A stretch of 64,000 bases of DNA, taken from Anodontia alba. Taxonomy: Eukaryota; Mollusca; Bivalvia; Lucinida; Lucinidae. The notes beneath the pieces were generated by a model, which was given only the letters and a program-made list of their open reading frames with translations, did not search any database and was not told the DNA's origin. The translations under genes and the position numbers were made by a program. The DNA lies in contig OZ024826.1 of assembly GCA_964016985.1 (NCBI GenBank), positions 66,653,523-66,717,522 of the forward strand, written 5' to 3'. Shown here piece by piece: positions 43,070 through 54,690 of this stretch. How positions within the stretch are numbered: the stretch's first letter is position 1; every line of letters begins with the position of its first letter.

Positions 43070-44040
43070 GATAACAACGGTTTGAGACTACATGATGTTA
43101 ATAAATTCTGACGACAGGAACGAGTTTATAAACATATTAAGTATGAATATGTAATTTTATCGTATCGTATTTTGTATGTCACATTGTATAAGCACCATTT
43201 TTATTTTTAAACCAAGAAAGGAATTTGTCTGCGCCTGTTAGTTCCGTTTCATATGATGTAGTTAAAATATATAGGTATATCGCTTGAAAACAAGAGAATA
43301 CACCAGATATGTGACATCATTTGACAAACGATATCTTTTTCGGACCCAGGGGCTGTAGAAGGTACAATTCTATATCACTTCCTATAAGGTAGTGTGTCAT
43401 TTTGCTGACTATCGAGTATGATACAAGATACTTCTATACAGAAGTGTTGTCTCTTAATTTTTTTAGGAACATTCCACCATGAAATACAATGATTTACGCA
43501 CACAGAAAATCATTTTCCTCTGAAATAAATCATTAGATATCAGTCTAGAAAACAGACTGAACTATATGAATAAATGTTCTCCAGTTATACAAAATGTAAA
43601 CTCTAACGTATGAATTATATAGAAAGTTAACGACCCCATTTCTAGTAGTAAGCTACCAAAAGAAATGAAATCTTTCAGATAAAGCTTTAGGTAATTAGAT
43701 TTATACCAAAACATCTGTGATGATCAAGCTTGATATAACTAGCAGGATGCCACTGCCGAGATATGACTAGAAGAAAATCAGCATGGAGACAAGATGCGAC
43801 TGTCAGCTCAGTAATTTTCGATAGCAAATCAATAGTAAACATCACCTAGTACATCAGTGCAGTTAAATAAAAGTCAGAAAGGATGCCTTTGGTTTAAACA
43901 ATATATTATTCAGATCTAGTATACATTTACAACATATAAATAAGATCTGGCATAAGGATCTGACAGTAAGCCATTTGGCTTATAAACGTCATCTCCTGAA
44001 ACAATGTAATGTACGACATTATTGAGTAGCATGACTTAAA
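43070..44040. other. No gene recognised
   Basis: AT-rich; no coding or repeat structure that I can delimit. Confidence 0.4.
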
Positions 44041-44066
44041 ATATTGAGATGAATTGAATACGAGAA

Positions 44067-44075
<9 letters not shown>

Positions 44076-44145
<70 letters not shown>

Positions 44146-44173
44146 TATTTACTGAAAGTGCATACGAGAAAGC

Positions 44174-44217
<44 letters not shown>
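44076..44217. repeat. (GA)n microsatellite in two blocks
   Basis: 44076-44139 and 44180-44216, separated by about 40 bp. The flanking phrases CGAGAAAACGAACAAGAGAG and CGAGAAAGCAAACAGAGAG are near copies, so the microsatellite and its flank duplicated together. Confidence 0.95.
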
Positions 44218-44220
<3 letters not shown>

Positions 44221-44302
44221 GAAAGATTTGACTGACCTCTACACAAGATTTGTACAGGTAAATAAGCGAGTAGGCATGTATCAAGGCAATTTACATTATA
44301 TG

Positions 44303-45025
44303 CTAGATGCTAGGTACCTTAACAAATCTTTCCGATTTGATAATGAAATCTTGAACTTGTAAGGTGAGTATTTCATTCTCATGCAATGAAAGGCTGTTTT
44401 TCCCATGCAACAGGTCATTAATTGTATAACTGTGTAGATTGCGTGGTAGATATTTTTCCCTGGCAACTGAGTGGTTAACACACGTGAAAAGGAAATGTTT
44501 GGCACTTTCAAATTCTCCACAGCTACAAGAAGGGCTTTGGACGATATTTTTACGATAAAGGTCGGAATTAAGTGAGCTGCATCCCATCCTCAGTCTAGCG
44601 TGGAGAATTTGACCCATGCGTGTACCAGCGTTAAAGTATTTAGGAGGTATTTTTATGTTTCTGTTTAGAGCGTGTTTAAAGGCTGCAACAGATGATGCTT
44701 CTTTGACTTCGTTTGGTAGACTATTCCATGCGCGTATAGTCGAGGGAAAGAAAGAGTCAAGGAACAGATTTGTGCTAGCTCTGTAGTTCTGAATGTGTTC
44801 AGAATTTCGAAGATTATACCTAGCTGTTTCTCTAACAGTAGGGGGGACAATGTCAAAAAGGTAGTCGGGTGTAAGACCGTGTAGAATTTTGTAGAAGATT
44901 ACCAGTTTGTGTTTATTTCGACGACTTTGAAGAGACTCCCATCCAAGATCAAAAAAGAGCTTTTCAATACTGCATAATTTGGTTGCCCCTGTTATAATTC
45001 GGATGCCTTTGGAAATAAAGAACAC
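44303..45025 (-). pseudogene. LINE ORF2 C-terminal region (5'-truncated insertion)
   Basis: One uninterrupted minus-strand frame of about 235 codons corresponds to the part of CR1/L2-like ORF2 that follows the RT: RIITGATKLCSIEKLF, RRNKHKLVIFYKILHGLTP, SFFPSTIRAWNSLPNEV, then GTRMGQILHARLRMGCSSLN and a Cys/His cluster (CSCGEFESAKHFLFTCVNHS) like the putative zinc-binding end of these proteins. The RT and endonuclease are absent. Upstream sequence from about 45008 is MITE DNA, so the first residues of the frame (MFFISKG) are not element-derived. The lack of stops suggests a fairly recent, 5'-truncated insertion. The region is often annotated on its own as an uncharacterised protein. Confidence 0.82.
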
Positions 45026-45258
45026 ACAAAATCACGAAAATCGGAGACTCGGTTTGATTGAGTCTCTTCATATGCAATACTGTAGTTTGCGAGGCTGCAT
45101 ACGCCCTCAACGCTGGCTTAAGCAGTATTCGATTTTCAAAATAACCAGGATGGGCTCAATGATCCCAAAGGAAATGAAATATAACCTGCACTATGATGAT
45201 GTACGGGGAGATTTTTTACGGCCACCACACGGCACAACACCAGCTACAGTAGAGTAAA
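45008..45258 (-). mobile_element. MITE family M1 copy
   Basis: GCCTTTGGAAATAAAGAAC, AAAATCGGAGACTCGGTTTG, CGATTTTCAAAATAACCAGG, AACCTGCACTATGATGATG, then ACGGCCACCACACGGCACAA. It is the reverse complement of the copies at 46.2 and 47.6 kb. The outer end is joined to the LINE fragment at about 45008. Confidence 0.75.
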
Positions 45259-45400
45259 ATAAAAGTACAAAAGGATTGCCTTTGAAACAAAGAACACATA
45301 AAATCACGAAAATCGGAGACTCGGTTTGAGCGGTATTCGATTTTCAAAATAAGATGGGCTCAATGAAATATAACCTGCATTATGATGAAGTAAACGGATG
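45259..45400 (-). mobile_element. MITE family M1 copy, internally deleted
   Basis: Starts AAAAGTACAAAAGGATTGCC and jumps from GGAGACTCGGTTTG straight to AGCGGTATTCGATTTTC, so about 90 bp is missing relative to 45008-45258. Directly adjacent to the previous copy in the same orientation. Confidence 0.7.
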
Positions 45401-46215
45401 GCTATATCAGCGTACGTATGTTATACAATCGAAATATCCCCGACCCATCGTGCACGTCTAAATTGAATGGACAGGAGCAAGATCACACAGCCAGTTGTGA
45501 ACGGTAATTAAACATAATGAAATATGTTAATTGTAATGGTACCGCAGTACCTGATTGCACAGCTGTAAAAAATTGTCTGCACGGTCACATATGAATAATG
45601 TTAAAGTTTAGCAGGCCAGGCAAAGTGCCGCTGTATTTAATCGTGTGCTTGCACGGGTCTAGAAACCTGGAGAAATAGTAAACCCTTTTCCCTTACAGCA
45701 AAGAAATAAAGGAAGGTGATGATTTTAAGTACTACTGCCTGATTGAACGTTTTGTCGTAGAATCAAAATGCTAGATAAAGCTTATTCTCGTCCTTGATGA
45801 CACGGCATCAATGCTTCGATCGAAATAAAGATGCAAAGGTATATTTCTGTTACAAGTACGGCCTTATCATTACAATGAAATTTGCTAAATTAGCCGGCAT
45901 CTAAAAAATAGTAAACTGATGGAACATTTTTAGTGAAAGGTCAGGAAAGGCACGTACTTGTTTTTTAATCCTCAAAGCTCGCTTTCAATAACTAAATATG
46001 ATATAATTGTACATACATTCGCAGTTTAATTATTTTCTTTATTTTTACGAGATGAAAACGTGAAATGAAATGCCTACGAAAATCTTATTTTATCTGCTAT
46101 TAAGGAAATGAAAATGAAAAAACAAAATGTTTACCCTTGTTAATGATTAAACTCATAAAACACAAAAAACGTAAACTTTGTACCGCGAAAATAAATAAAA
46201 TTACGGTGTCCGTGA
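45400..46215. other. No gene recognised
   Basis: AT-rich sequence without identifiable elements. Confidence 0.4.
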
Positions 46216-46217
46216 AT

Positions 46218-46434
46218 ATCAGGATGGCGGCGGTAGAACGTCTCCCCGTACATCACCATAGTGCAGATTATATTTCATTTCCTTTGGGATCATTGGGCCC
46301 ATTGTGGTATATTTCAAAATGTATACGCTAGAAGGCGTAAGCAAACTTCATTACTGCTTATGAAGAGTCTCAATAAAACCGAGACTCCCATTTCCTAATC
46401 CGTAGTGTGTTTCCAAAGGCAATCTTTTTGACAT
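46218..46434 (+). mobile_element. MITE family M1 copy, left of RT fragment
   Basis: GGCGGCGGTAGAACGTCTCC, CATAGTGCAGATTATATTTC, GGGCCCATTGTGGTATATTT, AACCGAGACTCCCATTTCC, ending TTTCCAAAGGCAATCTTTTT. It directly precedes the RT fragment at 46436. Confidence 0.75.
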
Positions 46435-46435
46435 T

Positions 46436-47595
46436 CCGTCAACAGTATAAAATCTTTCGATTTCTCTACTCTTTACACTACTATTCCTCACGATAAAATG
46501 AAATCTAAATTAATGAAAATTATCAACCAGTGTTTCTTCCACAAGAATGGTAACCGTCTATTTCAGTATGTTGTCATCGGCTACAAAGACACATACTTCG
46601 TTCGGGATCACTCTGATGCGCCAAAAAAATACTCCGATGCAGATGTCATAAAGATGTTGGAATATCTAATCGACAATATTTTTGTAGAGTTCGGCGGATG
46701 GATATTTCAGCAAACAATCGGCATACCGATGGGTACTAATTGTGCATCGTTACTTGCCGACTTGTTTTTTATACTCGTATGAGGCGGAGTTTGTACAAAG
46801 TCTCCTCCAAGCAGGCAAGAAACACCTTGCACAGCAATTCAATTTCACCTACAGATATATAGATGATGTATTGTCTCTGAAAAACACAAAATTTGCAGAG
46901 TATTTAGAATTCATCTATCCACGTGAATTTGAAATAAAGGAAACAACGTCAGCCCTCATACTTGGATTGTTATCTCTACTTTGACAACGGAAAGCTTACT
47001 ACTAGGCTTTACGACAAACGGGATGACTTCAATTTTCCCATTGTTAACTTTCCATTAAAAGCAGTAATATCCCTTCTGCACTAGCATACGGCGTTTACGT
47101 TTCACAGTTAATCCGTTATGCCAGAGCCTGTTCAAATTATCAGGACTTCACGGAGCGTGGGAAAGTGCTCACTACAAAGTTGTTGAGCCTGTGGTATCAA
47201 AAAAAAACAAACAAAAACAAAAAACAAAAAAAAAAACAAAAAAAAAAAAAAAAACTGGTAGCAACACTTTAGAATTTCTATAGAAGACATCATGGTCTGG
47301 TCAATCCTTACAATGTGGCAGTTTCCAGAATTGTTTCTGATGTTTTCGCCAGTGACGCGCCATAAGTAGACTTCCCAATTCCCAGACATACCGATATTTC
47401 CTTCGTTCAGGCCTATGGGCATGGTGGGCGAAGCTTGCTTACCAAGTAATGCTTACTATCCGCGGACGCCTGATTACACCCTTTATTCTGGGGTCCATGT
47501 CTGTTGGTCTGAACATTCTGATTCGTCATTCGTTTATGGATTTATGAGTTTGGATTACGGCTTAGGTACCATGACCGCAACTACTTACTACACTG
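46436..47595 (+). pseudogene. YIDD-box reverse transcriptase (probably Penelope-like), fragment 1
   Basis: The frame from 46441 reads SIKSFDFSTLYTTIPHDKMK (first catalytic Asp region), then QYVVIGYKDTYFVRD and FQQTIGIPMGTNCASLLADL. It shifts near 46775 to FYSYEAEFVQSLL and NFTYRYIDDVLSLKN with the catalytic YIDD at 46856-46867, then FIYPREFEIKETTSA. It shifts again to TTRLYDKRDDFNFPIVNFP near 47000. Further on, an A-rich insertion (about 47200-47254) and several stops break the C-terminus. The N-terminal third seen in the 58-kb copy is missing. I favour a Penelope-like element from the IPMGTNCA/YRYIDD blocks; no GIY-YIG nuclease is visible. Confidence 0.78.
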
Positions 47596-47855
47596 CAGCT
47601 GGTGTTAGTGCCGTGTGGCGGCGATAGAACGTCTCCCCGTTCATTACCGTAGTGCAGATTATATTCCGTTACCTTTGGGATCATTGGGCCTATTGTGGTA
47701 TATTTGAAAACGGAGTTCTGATGTATACGCTAGAGGGCGTAGGCAGTGTTACAAACTTCATTACTGCTTATGAAGAGTCTCAGTAAAACCGAGACTCCCA
47801 TTTTGTAATCCGTAGTGTATTTTTGTTTCCAAATGCGATCTTTTTGGCGTTTATT
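47596..47855 (+). mobile_element. MITE family M1 copy, right of RT fragment
   Basis: CAGCTGGTGTTAGTGCCGTG, TGGCGGCGATAGAACGTCTC, GGGCCTATTGTGGTATATTT, CGCTAGAGGGCGTAGGCAG, AACCGAGACTCCCATTTTG, TTTCCAAATGCGATCTTTTT. It is the longest copy in this orientation and starts exactly where the RT fragment stops matching its 60-kb relative. Confidence 0.77.
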
Positions 47856-47859
47856 GTAA

Positions 47860-48680
47860 AAGACTATTCGCTTGACTTAGATCACTTAGATCGTATGGCA
47901 ATCGTTGATCATGTCTACAAAGTTCACGCTGACTAATAACTTCTGTATGAATGTGAAACGTGAACATTGTACCGAGAAATGCCAGAATGTTTAACTCTTT
48001 TCCCAAAAGGTGTCTAAGGAAGCTAAGAAAAGATAAATTGTGATGATATGGACGCAGATTTAGCTCAAGAAGTTACAAGAACGACAAGCAAACCCACTTT
48101 AGATTGGCTTGTAATGTTCGTACTATCGTTTGATAAAGAGGGTTTTCGGAAATAAGGGGCGCTATAAAAGCAACGTCAACGATTAACCGCCGGATTACAT
48201 GTGTGTTCACTTATAGTTGAGTAGTGAGTTTCGTGTCTCAGTTCACCAGAAGGGATGACCATGCCTTTATAGAAGAGACAACGTGTATACGACCGTTAGA
48301 GTAACAAAACAAAAGCAGCCGAACAAATACAGCTGAGCTGCATCCTGCCCAGCTTATACAAGCAATAGTGCTGGCACGCAATAGACTGTCATGTTCATGG
48401 TCAGTCATAACTGCACGATCTACAATACAAGTTTTAAAAAGAATCCAAATTTTGCTTTTCTGTTGAACAGAGCAAAAAGAAAAGGTGAACAACTCTATCT
48501 GGGATGCAGTACAAAAAAACTGACATAACATGACAACCAAACGTAATCTTTAGCACTCTCTGCGCAGATACTGCAAACTACAAATTGATGATATTTTTCT
48601 TATTGTTCCCGGAAGATAGACTATAACAATTTGCGGCCTGTCAAGGTCTGTTTTCTGGGGAAAATAAGAAAATATAATAC
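47860..48680. other. No gene recognised
   Basis: A minus-strand frame at 48238-48540 (100 codons) carries no recognisable domain. No repeat structure seen. Confidence 0.35.
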
Positions 48681-49094
48681 AAAATGATGTATGCTGAAAT
48701 GTCTACCCAGCATGCTATGCACTGATAAAATGATGTATGCTGAAATGTCTACCCAGCATACTATACACTGATAAAATGATGTATGCTGAAATGTCTACCC
48801 AGCATGCTTTGCACTGATAAAATGATGTATGCTGAAATGTCTACCCAGCATGCTATGCACTGATAAAATGATGTATGCTGAAATGTCTACCCAGCATACT
48901 ATACACTGATAAAATGATGTATGCTGAAATGTCTACCCAGCATGCTATGCACTGATAAAATGATGTATGCTGAAATATCTACCCAGCATGCTATGCACTG
49001 ATAAAATGATGTATGCTGAAATGTCTACCCAGCGTGCTATGCACTGATAAAATGATGTATGCTGAAATGTCTACCCAGCATGCTATGCACTGAT
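48681..49094. repeat. 46-bp minisatellite, nine copies
   Basis: Nine near-identical 46-bp units (AAAATGATGTATGCTGAAAT + GTCTACCCAGCATGCTATGC + ACTGAT) start at 48681, 48727, 48773, 48819, 48865, 48911, 48957, 49003 and 49049. Copies 2 and 5 share the variant CATACTATAC, so the first three units look like the parent of the next three. There are no unique spacers, so this is not a CRISPR-like array. Confidence 0.97.
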
Positions 49095-49254
49095 AAACTG
49101 GAACTGGAACATCTTTAAAATAGGATTCGTTTTAGCACGGCACGGTGAAAAAAAAAACGATAATATTTTTTTTTCTACACAATCTATAGTTTGGATACAA
49201 TACGGCTGTTTTACCAAAGGTGGTTTTGCAGCCTCGAAAACTACAGTGTTGCCT

Positions 49255-49405
49255 AATATTAAGAGACGCAATCAAACTGTACCCGATTTTCGTAATTGGC
49301 GTATGCAATCTCACAAACTAGTGTTGCATATGAAGCGACTCAATCAAACCGAGTCTCCGATTTTGTGTGTTCTTTGTTCTTTGTTTCCAAAGGCAATTCT
49401 TCTTC
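49255..49405 (+). mobile_element. MITE family M1 partial copy
   Basis: CAATCTCACAAACTAGTGTT, GAAGCGACTCAATCAAACCG, GAGTCTCCGATTTTGTGTG, TTTGTTTCCAAAGGCAATTC. The distal half only. Confidence 0.6.
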
Positions 49406-49665
49406 TTTTTTTTTTTACTTTATTTGATTTATATAAAACGGACAGAGGACCAACAACCAGTCATCAACCTAGTCTGGTGATATACACAGCCGCGACTGTA
49501 ACATTTGTTCGACTTTGTGACAGAGTTACGAAGAGTACATAATGCAGCGAGAAATCACCAGGTGCACAAAGTATGTCCATTTTATTCTTGTGCTTAAAGT
49601 AATAGTTCCATTTTCTTAATATTGGTGGTCGAAGTGTCTGACTAATCATTGCGCTTCAATAGCCC

Positions 49666-49668
<3 letters not shown>

Positions 49669-49701
<33 letters not shown>
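49669..49701. repeat. Poly(T) tract
   Basis: About 33 T residues. Confidence 0.9.
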
Positions 49702-50199
49702 CGAAAGACAGACAGTCGATATGAATTTGGTGCACTGAGTAAATATTCTGAATTTCATAAAATAGAAAGGACGGAAATGATCAGGAATCGATACAATTAC
49801 ATAACACCTTCCGTTCCAAGACACCAAAGGGAAAGAAAGTCGCACTTAAAAGTAACGGCACCACAATCAAGACACTACAATCAAAAAGCCAAAAGAATAG
49901 TTTCTTCCCAAAACATGGCCAAACGGCTATCCAAAATAAAAACATTCACCAAGACATACATGCAAAGACATAAACTGACAGATATAAGAAACCACAGCAG
50001 TAGCACGGCCTTGGAGCGATCAGTAAAATGGGGGGACTTAAATCGATTTTACCTGGCCAAACCTTCGCCCTTAGTTCTGCCGTGGTGTACACATTTGTTC
50101 AGTCCGCGTGAAGGGTCCCTAACTCATCTCCGAGAACATAGACATCAAACGAACACAGAGATGAAACAACCACGAGGATTCGATAGCAAGAAATAACTG

Positions 50200-51400
50200 A
50201 AATGCTGAAGCAAAATAAAACCGACAGTAGGACTCCGGTGGGCCCGACCAGAGCCAGAGCATCAGGCACCCACCGACTTACTTAAAAGTCTTTAGACTGG
50301 AGCCGTCATAGAGTCTGAGGCCCGACCCGCCGGCGTGCATCCAAAGAGGGAAACAAAGTTATTAACCGTGATTGGGTTAACTACCATGCATGCAGTCAGT
50401 CGTATTACATTTATGTTGTACCCAATCTTTATATATCGAAGAATGATTTTACGAAATTGAGTGCTAAAATCATTGCAAGCATATATTTTGCTGAATTTAT
50501 ATACTATCACCATAAATTCCGTTCCGATAGGCCTTGTTGCAGAAGCGATTCAAGTCCAACATTGAATTTTGAAACTAAATCGAAATGACGTCTATAAAAT
50601 TTAGAAAAAGATTTTGCGGAGTTTATGGTACTGATAAAACCGTAATTATTTCAGCAAGATTCCGTAAAACTAATTACTGACGAACATAGGTGTCATCATC
50701 ATCGTTGTGAAACAGACTAAAATGACATTCGTTTGAGGATGTAAACATTAGGAGTTCATTACAATGACAGTGCCTCCTATTATGGTTGCTTTTGAAACTA
50801 CAGAAGTACTGTTACCAATACGAAAACTTTATGGTAACTACCGGAAAATTTTCTTAATTACACTATTTTACCAATATGATTGTGAATTATGGTGTATTGG
50901 CATGCTTAAATATTTTTAAATTGATGGTCCTTTATAAACTTTATTTTAGAACATGAAGAAGTATTACCTGGGAATTTTTTGTTTATTGTTTGCGCGATTA
51001 CCTGTATGGAAAGTAGGCCTTAATTATCTTACTTCTACTGACACTGAAAAGGACTGAGAATTCCAGTCAAGATACAAAGGAGAACTAGAAGACGATCACA
51101 GTTTGAGCACCGTATTTGGAGGAATTTTATAAAGTAGGAATTGAAGATGAGCATGTTTTTGTTGTTGTTTTTTATTTACGGTAATTACAGTAGGTTATGT
51201 GATTAGCTATTGTTAGAAGCGTGTTTTTCTGATAAAATAGCAACAGCTCAGACCTTGATCAGAGTGCTTCTTAAGTACTCAGGGATTACATTGTTGGGCA
51301 TAGCATAAAAGGAAAAAAAAGCAGTCTGGTCTGATACGGGTCTAAAGTGTTTGCCTGTTTTCTCTGTAAAAATATGTACGGTAATAACAGATGCACTCTT
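50200..51400. other. No gene recognised
   Basis: No coding or repeat features that I can support. A GC-richer patch at 50230-50345 is unlike its surroundings but unidentified. Confidence 0.35.
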
Positions 51401-51409
51401 AATCTGATT

Positions 51410-51605
51410 TACTGCTTATAAAGCGACTCCCATTTTTTACATGTAATTGGTTCTTTGTTACCAATATAACCCTTTAGATTTTTATTTTACTTCACAGCAG
51501 CTGGTGTTAGTGCCGTGTGCTGTGCCGTCTACCCGTACTTCACCATAGTGCAGATAATATTTTCATTTCCTTTTGGATCATTGATACGCTAGATTGTAAT
51601 TGGTT
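51410..51605 (+). mobile_element. MITE family M1, two abutting partial copies
   Basis: ACTGCTTATAAAGCGACTCC with TTCTTTGTTACCAATATAAC and TTAGATTTTTATTTTACTTC is the distal end of one copy. It is followed at once by AGCAGCTGGTGTTAGTGCCG and CCCGTACTTCACCATAGTGC, the proximal end of another. Confidence 0.6.
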
Positions 51606-52061
51606 CTTGGTAACCTTTTAGACTGTAAAAAATAGCACAAAACAAATAGGCTTATCTGACTTAGGTCTACACTAGTATAAACCTTTTTATCTTGAAAAAT
51701 ATGATTTGATGGAAGTTTTTCAGCATACCTCAAAAATGTTTCTGCCTCCTAATGTGTCTGATTAAAACGATAATCTGATGCATATTTCTGCGAATTCTAG
51801 TTTGCCTGAAAATATTAGTTTCAGTCCCACACTGACGGACTGTAGAGACAGTGTCGTCTTTTCATTGAACAGTGAAAGATGAACTAGACAGGTCGTTCAA
51901 AATAGTCCACGGATACACGTATTTTGCTCTGGGAAAAGGTGTAAACAAGAATAACGAAGTATTTTTTTCTGTTTTTCTTCGCATGTTCGCAGAACAAAGT
52001 CTACACTTTAGGATGAGTCTGATGTGTGGCTAACTGTTTTATTCTTAAGGTTTATTCAGAA

Positions 52062-52445
52062 TAAAAGTAAGAAAGGATTGCCTTTGGAAACAAAGAACAT
52101 ACAAAATCACGAAAATCGGAGACTCGTTTTGATTGAGTCTCTTCCTATGCAACACTGTAGTTTGCGAGACTGCATAACCCCCTTCCCCGCTAGCGCCGGC
52201 TAAAGCGGTATTCGATTTTCAAAATAACCAGGATGGGCTCCATGATCCCAAAGGAAGTAAAATATAACCTGCACTATGATGATGTACGGGGAGACTTTTT
52301 ACGGCCGCCACACGGCACAACAGTAAAAAAAAAAGTCAAAAAGGATTGCCGTTGGAAATAGAGAACACACAAAATCATGAAAATCGGAGACTTGGCTTGA
52401 TTGAGTCTCTTCATATGCAACACTGTAGTTTGCGAGGCTGCAACA
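52062..52445 (-). mobile_element. MITE family M1, tandem pair of copies
   Basis: The first copy (about 52062-52320) is full: GGATTGCCTTTGGAAACAAA, GGAGACTCGTTTTGATTGAG, CAGGATGGGCTCCATGATCC, CGGCCGCCACACGGCACAA. A second begins at about 52322 with GGATTGCCGTTGGAAATAG and ends near TTTGCGAGGCTGCAAC. The arrangement matches the pair at 45.0-45.4 kb. Confidence 0.72.
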
Positions 52446-52641
52446 GTCGGTAACTCACGGCTATATAAATGGTCCACAGCGAGCACACTGGGATGTAAGG
52501 CATACTGGTGCTTTAGTAAATGGTTACGATCGATCAAAGATAAATGAAGCGTACTGTGAATATTGCTTGTTGGAACATAAACTGTCAAATGAACTAAACA
52601 AATCAAATCAAATGACCCTACTTTCTTAAGGGAGATAACTA

Positions 52642-53240
52642 GTGTTGATATTTTGTTTATCTGATATCAAATACAATATGCTTCATATAAACTATCAAGA
52701 CATGGTGAGAAAAACAGGTACATGTGGTATTGGTCCTGTCTTTGGTGCCATTACTATTTTAGTTAAACGAAACATAAGAGTGGTGCCACATACTTCATCT
52801 GCATACAAATGGTTCAAACTAGATAGGTCTATTTTAGTTTGAGGAAAATATGTATTGTTTATTATTCGCCACGTAATTCCACTATTCTTGAGCCGGTTTC
52901 TTCATGGTAGTATAGTATAGCTCTGATGGAGACATGTTGCTTTGTGGTGACTTTAATACCAGAACTTGGTGTCAGTTTTTAGATATTATTTTGAATAATG
53001 ACGGTTTGCACGGTTCCGAGCGAGTATTTGCAGGATTTATTCGTTTGAGTCAAGACCGTGTAATGCATTCCAGAGGATGAGTACTTCTAGCCATTGAGTC
53101 AGATATGTATTTCTGATGGTAGGTCCTTTGGGGACTCCCAACAAGACATATACAGATATAATGGTAACAGTGTTATTGATTATATGATAGCACTTATTAA
53201 CACTAAATTTATGTTGTATTTTAACTAGATTTTGCAGAAT
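52642..53240 (+). pseudogene. LINE-D endonuclease domain, decayed
   Basis: GTCGIGPVFGAITILVKRNI corresponds to the GGIAILVKR strand of EEP nucleases, followed by VVPHTSSAYKWFKLDRS. Further on, SDGDMLLCGDFNTRTW (about 52923-52970) holds the GDFN motif. DIYRYNGNSVIDYMIAL near 53150-53190 corresponds to the region with the (S)D..D/H end. Frameshifts and stops are frequent, so the protein is dead. The linker and RT follow downstream in the same orientation. Confidence 0.65.
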
Positions 53241-53870
53241 AATGCCAAATTATTCCTCGGAACCTATCACGGACAAACATGTTGAACCCACATATATCGG
53301 TCAAGCATATCTGCGAGTGATTTTCAAGATGCCCTATGCTAATAATATAGCAAACTAAAAATTCAAGACATTGAGAATACCGAACATGATCATCCGTAGA
53401 TATTCTAGTTAGAAAACTCCATGACCGTGCTGATTTATCGGTTGATTTATTATTAGAAACGAATCTAAGAAAACTTCAAAACGCCGACCGTACAAAAAAA
53501 AAAGTAAAGAAAAAAAGGTAATTTGATATAGATTTGCATCGAATGCACAGAATATTTTATCAAAAAGGGCAGCTGACGGCTAGGTTTCCAAATGATCCAC
53601 ACATTCCCAGCGCCAACTATACATTTAGAAAACAAAATGTAAATGTCTGTAAGCAAAACGGAGGAACTTACAAACCTGAAATCATTCGAACATTGGAACA
53701 GTGTCATAAATCTTATTGGAAACTGTTGGAAAATTTTAACAATAAAGAAACGGTAATCACAGAGCCTTCAGTCTCAGAATATATGAAACATTTAATGATA
53801 GGAGCAGAAAATTTCCAGTCTTTTAGAACAGCAAGATACCATCAATGAGTTCTGTGAAATTGACTTAAGA
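53241..53870 (+). pseudogene. LINE-D linker between endonuclease and RT
   Basis: The frame 53534-53848 gives about 100 residues (MHRIFYQKGQLTARF, YKPEIIRTLEQCHKSYWKLL, NNKETVITEPSVSEYMKHLM), consistent with the charged linker before RT in LINE ORF2. It ends with a frameshift just before ALSNEML. Confidence 0.55.
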
Positions 53871-54690
53871 ATTATCACAAAGGAATTATTTGATGCCGCA
53901 TGTCTCTTAAGAGTAATAAAGCTGTAGGTTTTGATGCACTATCAAATGAAATGCTGAAATGTGGGTTTAATGATTTACATAATTGTCTTATTAAGGTATT
54001 CAAAAGTATCTTAACTTGAGGCACTTAGCCTATGGATGCACCAATTTATAAATTTTAAATGATGCAAACAACTACAGAGGAATTTCAGTATTTTCATGTA
54101 CAGCTAAATTGTTCAATATAATATTAACTAGAAGACCGGACACTTTCCTCGATTGTCATAAAGTGAGAAGTCCTATACGGATTGGTTTTACTAGAACTTC
54201 AGAGCATATGGTTATTTTAAGAACAGTAAAAGAAAACTATATAAAATATTACAAGGGTAAGTTTTATTGAATTTCGGAAAGCTTTCGATATAGTCGAACA
54301 CAATAAGTTGTTTTACATAAGTTGTTTCAGGCAAGTAGGAATTTCATTATAATATATATCCTATGTGTGCTAATAATTCCTTAAGATTCTCAACCATTCT
54401 CTTCAAACATTGGTGTCCGACAAGGTGATACTTTAAGTCCTGATCTTTTTTAAAATATTCATAAATGATCTACCGGAAATATTGATTGTTCTTGTGGCCA
54501 TTATGGCCATAGATATTTATCACTTAAATTGTTTGTTATATGCAGATGATGTTATTTTGATGTCTAAAACTGAAACAGGTCTTCAAAATTGCATAAGCCA
54601 ACTTGGAAAACATTGTGATGGAAATTAATTATATTAGTGGTTGGAAGTTAATTATAATAACTCAAATTTAGGACAAAAAAGGAACATGTC
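53871..54690 (+). pseudogene. LINE-D reverse transcriptase domain, decayed
   Basis: KAVGFDALSNEMLKCG (about 53920), NDANNYRGISVFSCTAKLFN (about 54060), RIGFTRTSEHMVILRTVKE (about 54180), SVRQGDTLSPD with one shift (about 54412) and LYADDVILMSKTETGLQNC (about 54535) give the RT blocks in order, including the YADD catalytic box. Stops and frameshifts are spread throughout, and homology fades after 54690. Confidence 0.72.

Noticed and set aside
44040..44300. (GA)n as the 3' tail of the 44.3-kb LINE fragment
   Set aside because: About 85 bp separates the stop codon from the array, and the array consists of two duplicated blocks with shared flanks, which points to an independent microsatellite.
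48681..49094. CRISPR-like regular repeats
   Set aside because: The 46-bp units abut with no unique spacers, and the genome is clearly animal. It is a minisatellite.
49777..50196. 139-codon plus-strand frame as a protein gene
   Set aside because: The product is rich in Lys/Arg/His/Ser with no domain that I recognise, and there is no codon-level or contextual support. It could be chance, so it was not listed as a gene.
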